Source of the DNA: CAIQJJ01 sp964606085
Lineage (GTDB): Bacteria; Chloroflexota; Anaerolineae; Anaerolineales; UBA4823
Direction of reading: 5' to 3'
DNA: 31,348 nt
Assembly (NCBI GenBank): GCA_964606085.1
Contig: CAZSFD010000059.1
Coordinates: 1-31,348 of the forward strand
Each line of letters starts with the position of its first letter. Positions within the stretch are counted from its first letter, which is position 1. Position numbers and translations under genes: made by a program. The notes below the pieces were generated by a model. The model was given only the letters and a program-made list of their open reading frames with translations. It did not search any database and was not told where the DNA came from. Below, in pieces: positions 8,116 to 16,513 of the stretch.

Positions 8116-8989
8116 ATGAAAACGGCAGCGCCACCACCACCCCAGGCGCATCGCCCACCATCACCGCGGTTCCCGGCTCGTGGTGCGGACGGCGCAGCAC
8201 GGCCAGCGCAACCGCCCCGAAACGCGGCGAAACCGCGCTGGAGGTGATTTCACCCGCCGCTTTGCCATCCACGGTCACGGGCGTTCCCACGTCCACGGGC
8301 GCTTGCAAGCGAATGCCAGCCAGGTGACGGGTGACTTTATCGTAGTTTACCTGCCGGGCCAGCACTTCCTGGCCGGTGAAACAGCCCTTGTTCTCAGAAA
8401 CGAGCGCTTGCAGACCCGTTTCGAGCGGCGTGTAGGCTTCGGTCAGTTCCGCGGCGGGGGATGGATGGCCGCATTCAACCTGATGGGCGGCGTACGCTTG
8501 CGGGGTCAAGACCACGCCGCCAGGGATAAGCACCGCCATCTCCGCGGGGAATAGCAGCCGCCAGCCATCATCCGTCAGCCCGCCATTGCCGATCACATAT
8601 CCCCATTCGGTTTTCGCCACATCTCCCGCCGCAGGGATTGTGCCAACCAGCTTGATTGCCGAATCAGGATCGAACACATCCACCTGCTGCCAGGCGGCGC
8701 TTTCATCGGCCACGGTCACGCGATCCATGAAGAAGATGCGGCTCTTGAGGAAGCGCGCCGTAGCCTCGGCCCGCCCTGGCAGCGTGATCGCCAACAGGTT
8801 TTCGCCCGCTTCGATCAGCGTCAACACATCCAGGATACGCGCCGTGGGTGAGGTCAGCACGGTTTGGATGGCGCGCCCCGGCGCAAGCGGGCGCAGGTCA
8901 TTGCTGGTTTGGCGCTGCAAAAAATCACGGCGGTGCTCGCCAGCGATTCGCAGCAGGCCGGGGGTTGGGTGGTGGTAAAAGCCTGGCAT
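8111..8989 (-). CDS. ygfZ: YgfZ/GcvT-like folate-binding protein
   Basis: A 292-residue protein of the aminomethyltransferase-like fold. The signature NKGCFTGQEVLARQ near residue 203 matches the conserved K-G-C-[FY]-x-G-Q-E motif of YgfZ, a folate-dependent factor for iron-sulfur enzyme maturation and tRNA modification. The N-terminal region (RIAGEHRRDFLQRQTSND) and the C-terminal barrel (GEITSSAVSPRFG) also fit. The start is ATG 8989, with AGGAG about 10 bases upstream. The last codons and the TAG stop lie within the palindromic repeat at 8061-8115, so the C-terminal end may have been reshaped by that insertion. A hairpin region separates it from ftsH, so it is probably transcribed alone. 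Confidence 0.88.
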   Translation of the reverse strand: MPGFYHHPTPGLLRIAGEHRRDFLQRQTSNDLRPLAPGRAIQTVLTSPTARILDVLTLIEAGENLLAITLPGRAEATARFLKSRIFFMDRVTVADESAAWQQVDVFDPDSAIKLVGTIPAAGDVAKTEWGYVIGNGGLTDDGWRLLFPAEMAVLIPGGVVLTPQAYAAHQVECGHPSPAAELTEAYTPLETGLQALVSENKGCFTGQEVLARQVNYDKVTRHLAGIRLQAPVDVGTPVTVDGKAAGEITSSAVSPRFGAVALAVLRRPHHEPGTAVMVGDAPGVVVALPFSL

Positions 8990-9010
8990 GGGTATCTCTC
9001 CTGTTTAGCA

Positions 9011-9044
9011 AAAGGCACACAAAGGGGTTCCTTTGTGTGCCTTT
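9011..9044 (-). terminator. Perfect 15-bp hairpin downstream of ftsH
   Basis: AAAGGCACACAAAGG (9011-9025) and its exact complement (9030-9044) are separated by GGTT. Read on the minus strand the helix ends in CCTTT and is followed by TGC, giving a short T run. It sits between the ftsH stop and the ygfZ start and probably ends ftsH transcription; it may also be a dispersed palindrome. Confidence 0.55.
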
Positions 9045-9080
9045 GTATCTTCATCGCCTCGCCGGTTGATCTGGATTGCG

Positions 9081-9117
9081 CCGGTTGAGCCTGTCGAAAC
9101 CGGAGCTTGTCGAAACC
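9081..9117. repeat. Short direct and inverted repeats (GAGCYTGTCGAAACC)
   Basis: GAGCCTGTCGAAACC (9087-9101) and GAGCTTGTCGAAACC (9103-9117) are near-identical, 16 bases apart. CCGGTT/AACCGG (9081-9086 and 9098-9103) adds a 6-bp stem. This kind of GAGC-TGTCGAA sequence is a common dispersed intergenic repeat in many bacteria. Confidence 0.5.
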
Positions 9118-9130
9118 AGGCTATGCGCAG

Positions 9131-10990
9131 CTAAATTGCCTGCGGCAGCGGTGTACCGCTGCGTTTGGGGGTCGGCGGGGGGAAAATGGACTCGAACTCA
9201 TCACGCGAGATCGTTTCCACTTCCAGCAATTTGGTCGCCACGGCATCCAACCGGTCACGATATTGGTTGAGGATGTCGAGCGCTTTTTGGTGAGCTTCGT
9301 TGACCAGGCGGCGCACTTCGGCGTCAATTTGCTGGGCCACGTTCTCCGAGTAGTCGCGCTGCTCAGAGATTTCACGGCCCAGAAAGATCAACTCTTCTTT
9401 CTGCCCATACACCATCGGGCCGAGGCTGTCTGACATGCCCAGGCGAGTGACCATCGCCCGCGCCATGCGGGTGACACGCTCCAGGTCGTTCGATGCGCCC
9501 GAGGTGATGTCGTCGAAGATAATCTCTTCGGCGGCGCGCCCGCCCAGCAGCCCAACCATATCGGCGAAGAGCTTCTTGCGCGCCATCAGCGTGCGGTCGT
9601 CTTCGGGCAGGTTGAGGGTGTAACCGCCAGCCATGCCGCGGGCGATGATGGATACCTTCTGCACCGAGTCGGCCTCGGGCAAGGCGTTCAACACCACCGC
9701 ATGGCCCGCCTCGTGGTAGGCCACAATGCGCTTTTCCTCGGCGCTGATCAGGCGGCTCTTGCGCTCTGGCCCCATGATCACACGTTCGATAGCCTCTTCC
9801 AATTCTGATTGGCCGATGTTCTTCTTATTGCGGCGAGCCGCCAGGATAGCGCCCTCGTTGACCAGGTTTTCGAGGTCAGCGCCGACAAAACCCGGCGTAG
9901 AACGGGCCAACACGGCCAAATCCACTTCGGGAGAGAGCGGCTTACCCTTGACATGCACTTTCAGGATCGCCTCACGCCCCTTGATGTCAGGGCGATCCAG
10001 CACCACACGGCGGTCAAAGCGGCCCGGACGCAGCAGGGCGGGATCGAGGATGTCGGGGCGGTTGGTGGCGGCGACGATGATGACATTGGTGTCGGTGTCA
10101 AAGCCGTCCATTTCGACGAGCATCTGGTTGAGCGTTTGCTCGCGTTCATCGTGCGAGCCGCCCAACCCGGCGCCGCGCTGGCGGCCCACGGCGTCAATTT
10201 CATCTACAAAAACGATGCACGGGCTGTGGCGTTTGGCCTGCTCGAACAGGTCGCGCACGCGCGAAGCACCCACACCAACGAACATTTCCACAAATTCCGA
10301 ACCCGAAATGGAGAAAAACGGCACGCCCGCCTCACCAGAAACCGCTTTGGCCAGCAGCGTCTTGCCCGTTCCAGGAGGCCCGACCAGCAACACGCCCTTA
10401 GGAATACGCGCGCCGAGCGAGATGAATTTCTCAGGCTCGCGCAGAAACTCGACCACTTCTTTCAGTTCTTCCTTCGATTCGTCTGCCCCGGCCACATCTT
10501 CAAACGTGACCGTGGGCTGGTCGCCGGTGAACATGCGGGCGCGGCTCTTGCCAAATGACATGGCCGCGTTGTTGCTGCCCTGCGCCTGGCGGAAGATGAA
10601 CCAAAAAACGCCGCCCAACAAGATGAATGGCAAAATATAGCCCAGGGCGGTGATAATGCCCAACCAGGCGCTTGGCGGCTTGACTTCGATCATGACCTTC
10701 TCGTAGGCAAGCTGCTCCGTCGTCACGCCCAATTGCTTCAACTGCTCAACCAGGGTCGTCTCGGGTTCTTTGTACGAAGTCAATTCCTTGGCATCGCGGT
10801 AAATCACGCGCAAGCGGCTGTCATCTTGCACCACGCGCGACACAAGACCAGCCTGAATATCACCAGCCACCTTGTTGATGCTGACCGAATCCTGGGGAGC
10901 GGCATTTTGAAAGCTGTACACCACCAGGATGATGATCGTGGCAAAGAGAATCAAGTAGAAAATAGTTGAACGGCTTCGTTCAGGGTTCAC
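9131..10990 (-). CDS. ftsH: ATP-dependent zinc metalloprotease FtsH
   Basis: A 619-residue membrane-anchored AAA+ protease that degrades misfolded membrane proteins and regulators. In order: a first membrane span (TIFYLILFATIIILVVYSF), an external domain, a second span (WLGIITALGYILPFILLGGV), Walker A GPPGTGKT near residue 205, Walker B IVFVDEID, the second region of homology ATNRPDILDPALLRPGRFDR, zinc motif HEAGH, and the third metal ligand region GGRAAEEIIF. GTG 10990 is preferred over an upstream TTG at 11005 because GGAGG lies 5 bases before the GTG. Two promoter-like sites lie upstream. Length and motifs are typical and nothing is missing. Confidence 0.97.
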   Translation of the reverse strand: MNPERSRSTIFYLILFATIIILVVYSFQNAAPQDSVSINKVAGDIQAGLVSRVVQDDSRLRVIYRDAKELTSYKEPETTLVEQLKQLGVTTEQLAYEKVMIEVKPPSAWLGIITALGYILPFILLGGVFWFIFRQAQGSNNAAMSFGKSRARMFTGDQPTVTFEDVAGADESKEELKEVVEFLREPEKFISLGARIPKGVLLVGPPGTGKTLLAKAVSGEAGVPFFSISGSEFVEMFVGVGASRVRDLFEQAKRHSPCIVFVDEIDAVGRQRGAGLGGSHDEREQTLNQMLVEMDGFDTDTNVIIVAATNRPDILDPALLRPGRFDRRVVLDRPDIKGREAILKVHVKGKPLSPEVDLAVLARSTPGFVGADLENLVNEGAILAARRNKKNIGQSELEEAIERVIMGPERKSRLISAEEKRIVAYHEAGHAVVLNALPEADSVQKVSIIARGMAGGYTLNLPEDDRTLMARKKLFADMVGLLGGRAAEEIIFDDITSGASNDLERVTRMARAMVTRLGMSDSLGPMVYGQKEELIFLGREISEQRDYSENVAQQIDAEVRRLVNEAHQKALDILNQYRDRLDAVATKLLEVETISRDEFESIFPPPTPKRSGTPLPQAI

Positions 10991-11046
10991 AGTTGCCTCC
11001 AGCAAAACGGTAAATGTCAGATACCCCGCCTCAGCATATTCAGGCG

Positions 11047-11076
11047 ATTACACCCAAATTTCAGGCATGGCGTCAA
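11047..11076 (-). promoter_or_regulatory. Likely ftsH promoter (proximal)
   Basis: On the minus strand TTGACG (11076-11071) and TGTAAT (11052-11047) are separated by 18 bases, each one mismatch from consensus. It lies about 60 bases upstream of the ftsH start. A GATGTA-N4-TACATC palindrome (11083-11098) sits just upstream and could be an operator. Confidence 0.6.
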
Positions 11077-11122
11077 TCTTTTGATGTAAAAATACATCTC
11101 AATTCAGATAAATCGTGGAGTG

Positions 11123-11131
11123 ATTATACCA
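11123..11131 (-). promoter_or_regulatory. Possible distal ftsH promoter (extended -10)
   Basis: The minus strand reads TGGTATAAT, a perfect extended -10 element, but no good -35 box is seen. It lies about 130 bases upstream of the ftsH start. Confidence 0.35.
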
Positions 11132-11208
11132 TTTGCCATCCAGCTCTCTCCCCCCGGCAGCATTTCTAACAGGCTTCTAACAAATTGTACCGGTTTTGTC
11201 CAAATAAA

Positions 11209-11270
11209 GTTAGCAAAAGAGCAATTTGCCAACTTGCTCTTTTGCTAACTTGCTCTTTTGCTAACTTGCC
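11209..11270. repeat. 16-bp tandem repeat with inverted copy at the fabH 3' end
   Basis: AACTTGCTCTTTTGCT occurs twice in tandem (11231-11246, 11247-11262), followed by a partial third copy. GTTAGCAAAAGAGCAA at 11209-11224 is the inverse complement of the same unit, so the block can fold into a 16-bp hairpin. On the minus strand it may end fabH transcription. The TAG stop codon of fabH (11261-11263) lies inside the tandem repeat. Confidence 0.75.
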
Positions 11271-12460
11271 GATTTCCCCCCCCAGATCACCCCTTCGATC
11301 TGCCGCACGCCGCGCAGCAACACCGAACGCACCCGCGCCAAGATACGGTAGCGGAACGGATGCACCTTGCCTTTGCTGGGGAACGGGCCGCTCCATTGCA
11401 ACACGCTCGACGCCCAGGTCAACCCCCCACCAAAGCCCACCAGCACCAGGCGATCACCAGGTTTGATGCGCCCATCGGCCACGGCCTCGCAAATGGCAAT
11501 GGGGATAGATGCCGTGGAGGTGTTGCCGTAGCGCTCCAGGTTGACCACGCAGCGTTCCATCGGCAGGCCCAGGTCGCGCACGGCCTTCTCGATGATGCGG
11601 ATATTGGCCTGATGCGGCACCAGCCAGGCGATGTCATCCATCGTCAGCCCGGCAGCCTGAATAGCCGCCCGCGTGGCGCTCGCCATCACCCGCGTGGCAA
11701 AACGAAACACCTCGCGCCCGTTCATCTGGATGTAATGCTCACCTTTACTGACCGTCTCGAAGCTGGCTGGCCTGAAACTGCCACCCGCCGGGATCGAAAG
11801 TACATCACCGCCGGAGCCATCGGAACGCAAAATTCCCGACAACACACCGCCCGGTTCATCGCTGCCTTGCAGCACAAAGGCGCCCGCCCCATCGCCAAAC
11901 AAGATACACGTATTGCGATCCTGCCAGTTGACGAAGCGCGTCAGCGTCTCTGCGCCGATCACCAGCACATTTTGGTGCGCCCCGGTGCGAATGGCCTGCG
12001 CCGCCGTATACATCGCATAGACAAAGCCCGAACAGGCCGCCAGGACATCATACGCGCCCGCGTGCGTCGCCCCAATGCGGTCCTGTACCAGGCAAGCCGT
12101 GGATGGAAAGAGGTGTTCGGGCGTGGCCGAGGTGACAATGACCAAATCCAGGTCAGTGGGTTTCAGGTTAGCCACTTCGAGCGCTTTGAGCGCCGCTTCT
12201 ACGGCCAGGGCGGCCGAGGTCTGGTCGCTGGCAGCCACATGGCGCTCTTTGATGCCTGTGTGGCTGACGATCCATTCGTCAGTGGTATCCACCATGCTCG
12301 CCAGTTCTTCGTTGCTGAGGATGCGTTCTGGCACGGCCATCCCCCAGCCTGTGACATGCGCGTAGCGCCCCAAAAAAGGCGGCGTGAGGCGTGTGGCGGG
12401 GGTTTCGGCGGGCGCTGCCGTCTCGACGGCAGGCGTTTCGGCTTGGGTTGGTTCGCTCAT
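11261..12460 (-). CDS. fabH: Beta-ketoacyl-ACP synthase III (FabH)
   Basis: Condenses acetyl-CoA with malonyl-ACP to start fatty acid synthesis. A 399-residue thiolase-fold enzyme with catalytic Cys143 in LAACSGF, His in VPHQANIRI and Asn in YGNTSTASIP. It is longer than usual (about 320-330): an N-terminal tail of about 30 residues rich in Glu, Ala, Pro and Thr, and a basic C-terminal tail of about 40 residues (from about FPSKGKVHPFRYR) whose last codons and TAG stop come from a tandem repeat. Two ATGs overlap the fabF stop; the second (12460) gives the better distance to GGAGG. It shares one base with the fabF TGA, implying translational coupling. The substrate could also be another acyl-CoA. 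Confidence 0.93.
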   Translation of the reverse strand: MSEPTQAETPAVETAAPAETPATRLTPPFLGRYAHVTGWGMAVPERILSNEELASMVDTTDEWIVSHTGIKERHVAASDQTSAALAVEAALKALEVANLKPTDLDLVIVTSATPEHLFPSTACLVQDRIGATHAGAYDVLAACSGFVYAMYTAAQAIRTGAHQNVLVIGAETLTRFVNWQDRNTCILFGDGAGAFVLQGSDEPGGVLSGILRSDGSGGDVLSIPAGGSFRPASFETVSKGEHYIQMNGREVFRFATRVMASATRAAIQAAGLTMDDIAWLVPHQANIRIIEKAVRDLGLPMERCVVNLERYGNTSTASIPIAICEAVADGRIKPGDRLVLVGFGGGLTWASSVLQWSGPFPSKGKVHPFRYRILARVRSVLLRGVRQIEGVIWGGKSAS

Positions 12461-13707
12461 CATGCCTCCACGAATTGGCTCAGGATCAGCGACGCATTAT
12501 GGCCGCCAAAGCCGAAAGAATTGGACAATGCGTGCCGAACAGCGACGGCGCGCGCCTGGTTGGGAACATAATCCAGGTCGCATTCCGGATCAGGCGTCTC
12601 GTAATTAATCGTCGGCGGCACCAGGCCGGTTTGAATCGCCTGCACGCATACCACCGCTTCGAGCGCGCCAGCCGCCCCCAGCAAGTGACCCACCATTGAT
12701 TTGGTGGATGAAATCGGAATCTGATACGCCTGCTCGCCAAAAAGGGTTTTGATCGCCGCCGTTTCGCTTTTATCGTTGAGTTGGGTGCTGGTGCCGTGGG
12801 CATTGATGTAACTGATCTGCGTCACATCCAAACCGGCGTCACGCAGAGCAATTTTCATGCAACGCACCGCGCCCTCACCATTTTCGGCTGGCGCCGAGAT
12901 GTGATGGGCGTCATTGGAAGCCCCGTAGCCGGTTACTTCAGCCAGGATGGTCGCACCACGCCCACGGGCATGTTCGAGCGATTCCAGCACCACCACACCT
13001 GCGCCCTCGCCCATGGCGAACCCGTCACGGTTTTTATCGAAAGGACGCGAGGCGCGCTGCGGATCATCGTTGTGGGTCAGGGTCAGCGCCTTCATGTTGG
13101 CCATGCCGGCAATAGCCACCGGCGTTACCACCGCTTCGGCGCCGCCGGCCAGCATCACGTCGGCTTCGCCATTGCGGATGATCGCCGCCGCCATGCCAAT
13201 GGCATAATTGCCCGTGGCGCACGCCGCCGAAACAGAGACATTCGGCCCGCGCAGCCCTTCATAGATCGCCACCATGCCGCCAGCGGTATCGGGCAGCATC
13301 ATCGGCACCAGCATCGCGCTGACGCGCCCGGCCCCGCGTTCGTGATAGACCGTCATCTGCTCAGAGAGCGTGCCCATGCCGCCAATGCCCGAACCGATCA
13401 GCGCGCCAATGCGGTCGCGATTCTCATCGGTGACGGCGATGCCGCTATTGCGCAATGCTTGTTGGGCGGCGGCCACGCCAAAATGGGTGAAACGATCCAT
13501 GCGGCGCGCCTCCCGGCTGCCAAAGGTGGCCGCGGCGTCAAAATCTTTGACCTCCGCGGCGATCTTGCAGGCGTGATCGCGGGTATCGAACAGGGTCAAC
13601 GGGCCAATGCCCGATTTTCCCGCTAACAGGTTTTCCCACAACGTGGGGACATCGTTTCCCAATGGGCTGATGCAGCCCATGGCCGTAATGACAACTCGTT
13701 TTCGCAC
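12460..13707 (-). CDS. fabF: Beta-ketoacyl-ACP synthase II (FabF)
   Basis: Elongation condensing enzyme of type II fatty acid synthesis, 415 residues, a normal length. The catalytic Cys is in VSAACATGNYAIG near residue 163; the two active-site His are in NAHGTSTQLND and HLLGAAGALE. GTG 13707 (VRKRVVITAMGCISPLGN) is chosen because GGAGGT lies 5 bases upstream and family members start exactly there; an in-frame ATG 117 bases further upstream would cross a hairpin leader. It is the first gene of the fabF-fabH unit. No acpP, fabD or fabG is adjacent. The leader carries a terminator-like structure that may control both genes. Confidence 0.96.
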   Translation of the reverse strand: MRKRVVITAMGCISPLGNDVPTLWENLLAGKSGIGPLTLFDTRDHACKIAAEVKDFDAAATFGSREARRMDRFTHFGVAAAQQALRNSGIAVTDENRDRIGALIGSGIGGMGTLSEQMTVYHERGAGRVSAMLVPMMLPDTAGGMVAIYEGLRGPNVSVSAACATGNYAIGMAAAIIRNGEADVMLAGGAEAVVTPVAIAGMANMKALTLTHNDDPQRASRPFDKNRDGFAMGEGAGVVVLESLEHARGRGATILAEVTGYGASNDAHHISAPAENGEGAVRCMKIALRDAGLDVTQISYINAHGTSTQLNDKSETAAIKTLFGEQAYQIPISSTKSMVGHLLGAAGALEAVVCVQAIQTGLVPPTINYETPDPECDLDYVPNQARAVAVRHALSNSFGFGGHNASLILSQFVEA

Positions 13708-13737
13708 AAGAACCTCCAGTGTGATGAATACAAAATC

Positions 13738-13784
13738 ACAAAAAACCGCCTCCTGCAAAAGGAGACTTCGTTTGTTTTGCGGTT
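13738..13784 (-). terminator. Terminator-like hairpin in the fabF leader (possible attenuator)
   Basis: Read on the minus strand, AACCGC pairs with GCGGTT around an inner CTCCT-N5-AGGAG helix, and six T residues follow. It sits about 30 bases upstream of the fabF start and downstream of any likely promoter. Transcription of fabF-fabH would therefore have to pass it, as in attenuation. It could instead be the end of an unseen short transcript. Confidence 0.5.
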
Positions 13785-13817
13785 GAGCATGTGGACTAGC
13801 GGTTATAACACCCTCGT

Positions 13818-13846
13818 TTACCAAGCGACGCGTAGGGAAGTATAAT
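13818..13846 (+). promoter_or_regulatory. tgt promoter, giving a probable leaderless mRNA
   Basis: A perfect TATAAT lies at 13841-13846, with a weak -35 (TTACCA, 13818-13823) 17 bases upstream. The tgt GTG start begins 9 bases after the -10 box, at the expected transcription start. No Shine-Dalgarno sequence is present. Confidence 0.65.
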
Positions 13847-13854
13847 CAGCCTTC

Positions 13855-14982
13855 GTGACCCCCAACTCCCCCTTTCACTTCGACCTCCTCGCCCAAGATG
13901 GCCGCGCCCGGGCCGGCGTTTTTCACACGCCGCATGGCGACCTGCCCACACCGGTTTTCGCGCCGGTTGGCACGCAAGCCACCGTCAAGGCGTTGACGCC
14001 CGCTCACCTGCGCGAATTAGGCGCCAGCCTGGTGCTTTCCAACACCTATCACCTTTACCTGCGCCCCGGTGATAGCCTGGTGGCCGAGATGGGCGGCCTG
14101 CATTCGTTCATGCAGTGGCCGCACCCCATCCTGACCGATTCGGGCGGCTTCCAGGTCTTTTCGCTGTCGGGCATCCGCAAAATTGACGACGACGGCGTAG
14201 ATTTCAAGAGCCACATTGACGGCTCGCTGCACCGCTTTACCCCCGAAAAATCCATCGCCATCCAGCAAAACCTGGGGGCTGACATCATCATGGCCTTCGA
14301 TGAATGTGCGCCGCCACACGACCGGGCCTATAGCGAACGCGCCATGCAGCGCACGCACGCCTGGGTGCAGCGCTGCGTGCAGGCCAAAACCCGCCCCGAC
14401 CAGGCGTTGTTTGGCATTGTGCAGGGCGGCGTCTTTGCCGATTTACGCCAGCAATCGGCGGAATTCATCGCCGGGCTCGACCTGCCCGGCAATGCCATCG
14501 GCGGCCTTTCGGTGGGCGAGAGCAAAGAAGAAATGCGCGCCATGCTCGAAGTGGTGGACCCCATCTTGCCACCAGACAAGCCGCGCTATCTGATGGGCGT
14601 TGGCACCGTAGAAGATTTGTTGGCGGGCGTGGCGCGTGGCGTAGACATCTTCGATTGTGTGCTGCCCACCCGCCTGGCACGCCACAATGCCGTCATGACG
14701 CGCACCCAGGGCCGCATCAACCTGGTCAACGCCACCCACACGCGTGACCCACGCCCAATTGACGAAGCCTGCGCCTGCTATACCTGCCAGCATTTCACCC
14801 GCGCCTATCTGCGCCACCTGATCGCCGCCAAAGAGATGCTGGCCGCCACGCTGCTTTCCATCCACAACCTGCACACCCTCGTCCAACTGGCCCGTGATAT
14901 GCGCCAGGCCATCCTGGAGGGCCGTTTTGCCGCCTTTGCAGCATCCCTTCAAACCCAACAAACGGATTCCGACCAACAATGA
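13855..14982 (+). CDS. tgt: tRNA-guanine transglycosylase
   Basis: Exchanges guanine at position 34 of GUN-anticodon tRNAs for the queuosine precursor. 375 residues, the typical length. Asp95 in ILTDSGGFQVFSL is the general acid/base residue. DIIMAFDECAP and GGLSVGES line the base pocket. Asp267 in VDIFDCVLPTRLARH is the nucleophile. Cys306, Cys308, Cys311 and His337 form the zinc site. GTG 13855 is chosen because the homologous N-terminus (FHFDLLAQDGRARAGVFHTPHG) starts there. It has no ribosome-binding site and sits at the predicted transcription start, so it looks leaderless. Its TGA overlaps the uppP ATG by 4 bases. Confidence 0.97.
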   Translation: MTPNSPFHFDLLAQDGRARAGVFHTPHGDLPTPVFAPVGTQATVKALTPAHLRELGASLVLSNTYHLYLRPGDSLVAEMGGLHSFMQWPHPILTDSGGFQVFSLSGIRKIDDDGVDFKSHIDGSLHRFTPEKSIAIQQNLGADIIMAFDECAPPHDRAYSERAMQRTHAWVQRCVQAKTRPDQALFGIVQGGVFADLRQQSAEFIAGLDLPGNAIGGLSVGESKEEMRAMLEVVDPILPPDKPRYLMGVGTVEDLLAGVARGVDIFDCVLPTRLARHNAVMTRTQGRINLVNATHTRDPRPIDEACACYTCQHFTRAYLRHLIAAKEMLAATLLSIHNLHTLVQLARDMRQAILEGRFAAFAASLQTQQTDSDQQ

Positions 14983-15806
14983 CTCTTTTCCAATCCATCA
15001 TCCTGGGCATCATCCAGGGCCTCACCGAATTTATCCCGGTCTCCAGCACCGCACACCTGCTGTTGGCGCAATACCTGTTTCGCATTGACCCCGATCTGCC
15101 GGGTGTGTTTGCCTACAACGTGCTGGTACAGTGGGGGACGCTGCTGGCTGTGCTGGTCTACTTCTGGAGCGACCTGTGGGCCATTGGGCGCGCCTGGCTG
15201 CTGGGTTTGTGGCAGCGCCAACCGTTTGCCGATCCCCAGGCGCGCCTGGGCTGGTATCTGATCCTCGGCACGCTGCCGGCCTTGCTGGCCGGGGCGCTGT
15301 TCAAGCCGGTGGTGGAATGGCTGTTTCGCACCCAGGTCTACGAGGCGATCATCCGCCTGTGGTTGACGGTGGCGCTGCTGACGCTGGCCGAACGGGTCGG
15401 CAAGCGCAACCGCAGCCTGGAAAGCCTCGGCTGGAAAGATGCGCTATGGGTGGGCTGCGCCCAGGTGCTGGCGGTCATTCCGGGGGCTTCACGCTCTGGT
15501 TCGACCATTGCCGGCGGGATGACCCGTCACCTCGACCGCCCCGCCGCGGCACGCTTCGCCTTTCTGCTCTCCGTGCCGGTGATGCTGGCTGCCGGGGCGT
15601 ATGAATCGCTTGGGCTGCTCGATCTGGCCAACCTGGCCGAGTTCTTGCCGATCATGGTGGCAGGATTCGTCAGCGCGGCTATCGTAGGATACCTATCCAT
15701 CCGATGGCTATTGAGCTATCTCACCCGGCATTCGCTGTACGATTTTGCCATTTACTGCGCCATCGCCGCAACCTTATCCATCGTCCTGGCGGGCATTTTA
15801 CGGTGA
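14979..15806 (+). CDS. uppP: Undecaprenyl-diphosphatase
   Basis: A 275-residue membrane protein of the BacA/UppP family that dephosphorylates undecaprenyl pyrophosphate, recycling the lipid carrier of cell-wall synthesis. Both signature loops are present: GIIQGLTEFIPVSSTAHLLL near the N-terminus, with the catalytic Glu and Ser, and VIPGASRSGSTIAGG near residue 167. About seven or eight hydrophobic segments follow the usual pattern. ATG 14979 overlaps the tgt stop (ATGA), and the stop overlaps the next start (GTGA), so the three genes are translationally coupled. Confidence 0.96.
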   Translation: MTLFQSIILGIIQGLTEFIPVSSTAHLLLAQYLFRIDPDLPGVFAYNVLVQWGTLLAVLVYFWSDLWAIGRAWLLGLWQRQPFADPQARLGWYLILGTLPALLAGALFKPVVEWLFRTQVYEAIIRLWLTVALLTLAERVGKRNRSLESLGWKDALWVGCAQVLAVIPGASRSGSTIAGGMTRHLDRPAAARFAFLLSVPVMLAAGAYESLGLLDLANLAEFLPIMVAGFVSAAIVGYLSIRWLLSYLTRHSLYDFAIYCAIAATLSIVLAGILR

Positions 15807-16513
15807 AAAACGGGCTGGCGTTGGCGCTGCTGGTTGGATTGCTCTGTGCATGCGGCGTGCAACAGCCCGCCACGCCCACCCCGCCGCCAGGCCTCCAGCC
15901 GCTGTTCATCTATCACCCACCAGCTCTGCGCCCGCTGGCCGAGCCGATGGCCGAATGCGCCCGTGAGCAGCCAGGGCTGGCGCTTTACCGGGAAGAGTTG
16001 CCTGCGCCGCCTGAACTTTCGCGCGGGGAAATCTGGTTGAATTGGGGCATAGCGCCAGAAAACCGGCACACGTTCTCCCTGGGAACAGCCGTGTTGCAGG
16101 TAATCGTGCCGCATCCTGGCCGTACGCCGGGCAGTCTATCCAGCGAAGCCTTGCGCGGGCTGTTCGATGGCAGCGTGCAAACCTGGGAAAATGGCGATGA
16201 GGCTCGGGTGTGGGTGTATGCGCTGGATGACCCCCTGTGGCGTACGTTTGCCGCCGCGCTGGCCCTGGCGCAGCCCCCCTCGAACGCCCAAATTGCCCCA
16301 GACCCACAAGCCATGTTAGATGCCGTGGCTGCCGATCCGCAGGCGATTGGCCTCTTACCGGGGTTCTGGCACGATGGGCGCGTCACGTTTGTCACCTTAA
16401 ACGAAAAGCTGGCCGAAAAACTCAGCCAGCCCATTACCGCCAGTTTGTCGGAGCCGCCCACGGGGGAAATTGCAGCGTGGTTGGCTTGCCTTCAAGGCCG
16501 TTGGCGGCCTTGA
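15803..16513 (+). CDS. Lipoprotein with PstS-like substrate-binding domain
   Basis: A 236-residue secreted lipoprotein. GTG 15803, overlapping the uppP stop, gives a clean signal peptide (VKNGLALALLVGLLCACG) with a lipobox ending at Cys17; the ATG further upstream at 15704 would lie inside uppP. A Pro/Thr linker follows. The block LSSEALRGLFDGSVQTWENG at about residue 110 resembles the motif in PstS-type periplasmic phosphate-binding proteins where the G-x-(I/V)-x-x-W turn lies. IGLLPGFW later matches the 'IGY' region. It is shorter than PstS (about 300 residues). The ligand is unknown; no ABC transporter genes are adjacent. Its stop directly abuts the opposing stop of the diguanylate cyclase gene. 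Confidence 0.65.
   Translation: MKNGLALALLVGLLCACGVQQPATPTPPPGLQPLFIYHPPALRPLAEPMAECAREQPGLALYREELPAPPELSRGEIWLNWGIAPENRHTFSLGTAVLQVIVPHPGRTPGSLSSEALRGLFDGSVQTWENGDEARVWVYALDDPLWRTFAAALALAQPPSNAQIAPDPQAMLDAVAADPQAIGLLPGFWHDGRVTFVTLNEKLAEKLSQPITASLSEPPTGEIAAWLACLQGRWRP

Noticed and set aside
11258..12571. 437-residue plus-strand open frame
   Set aside because: Antisense shadow of fabH; no family motif.
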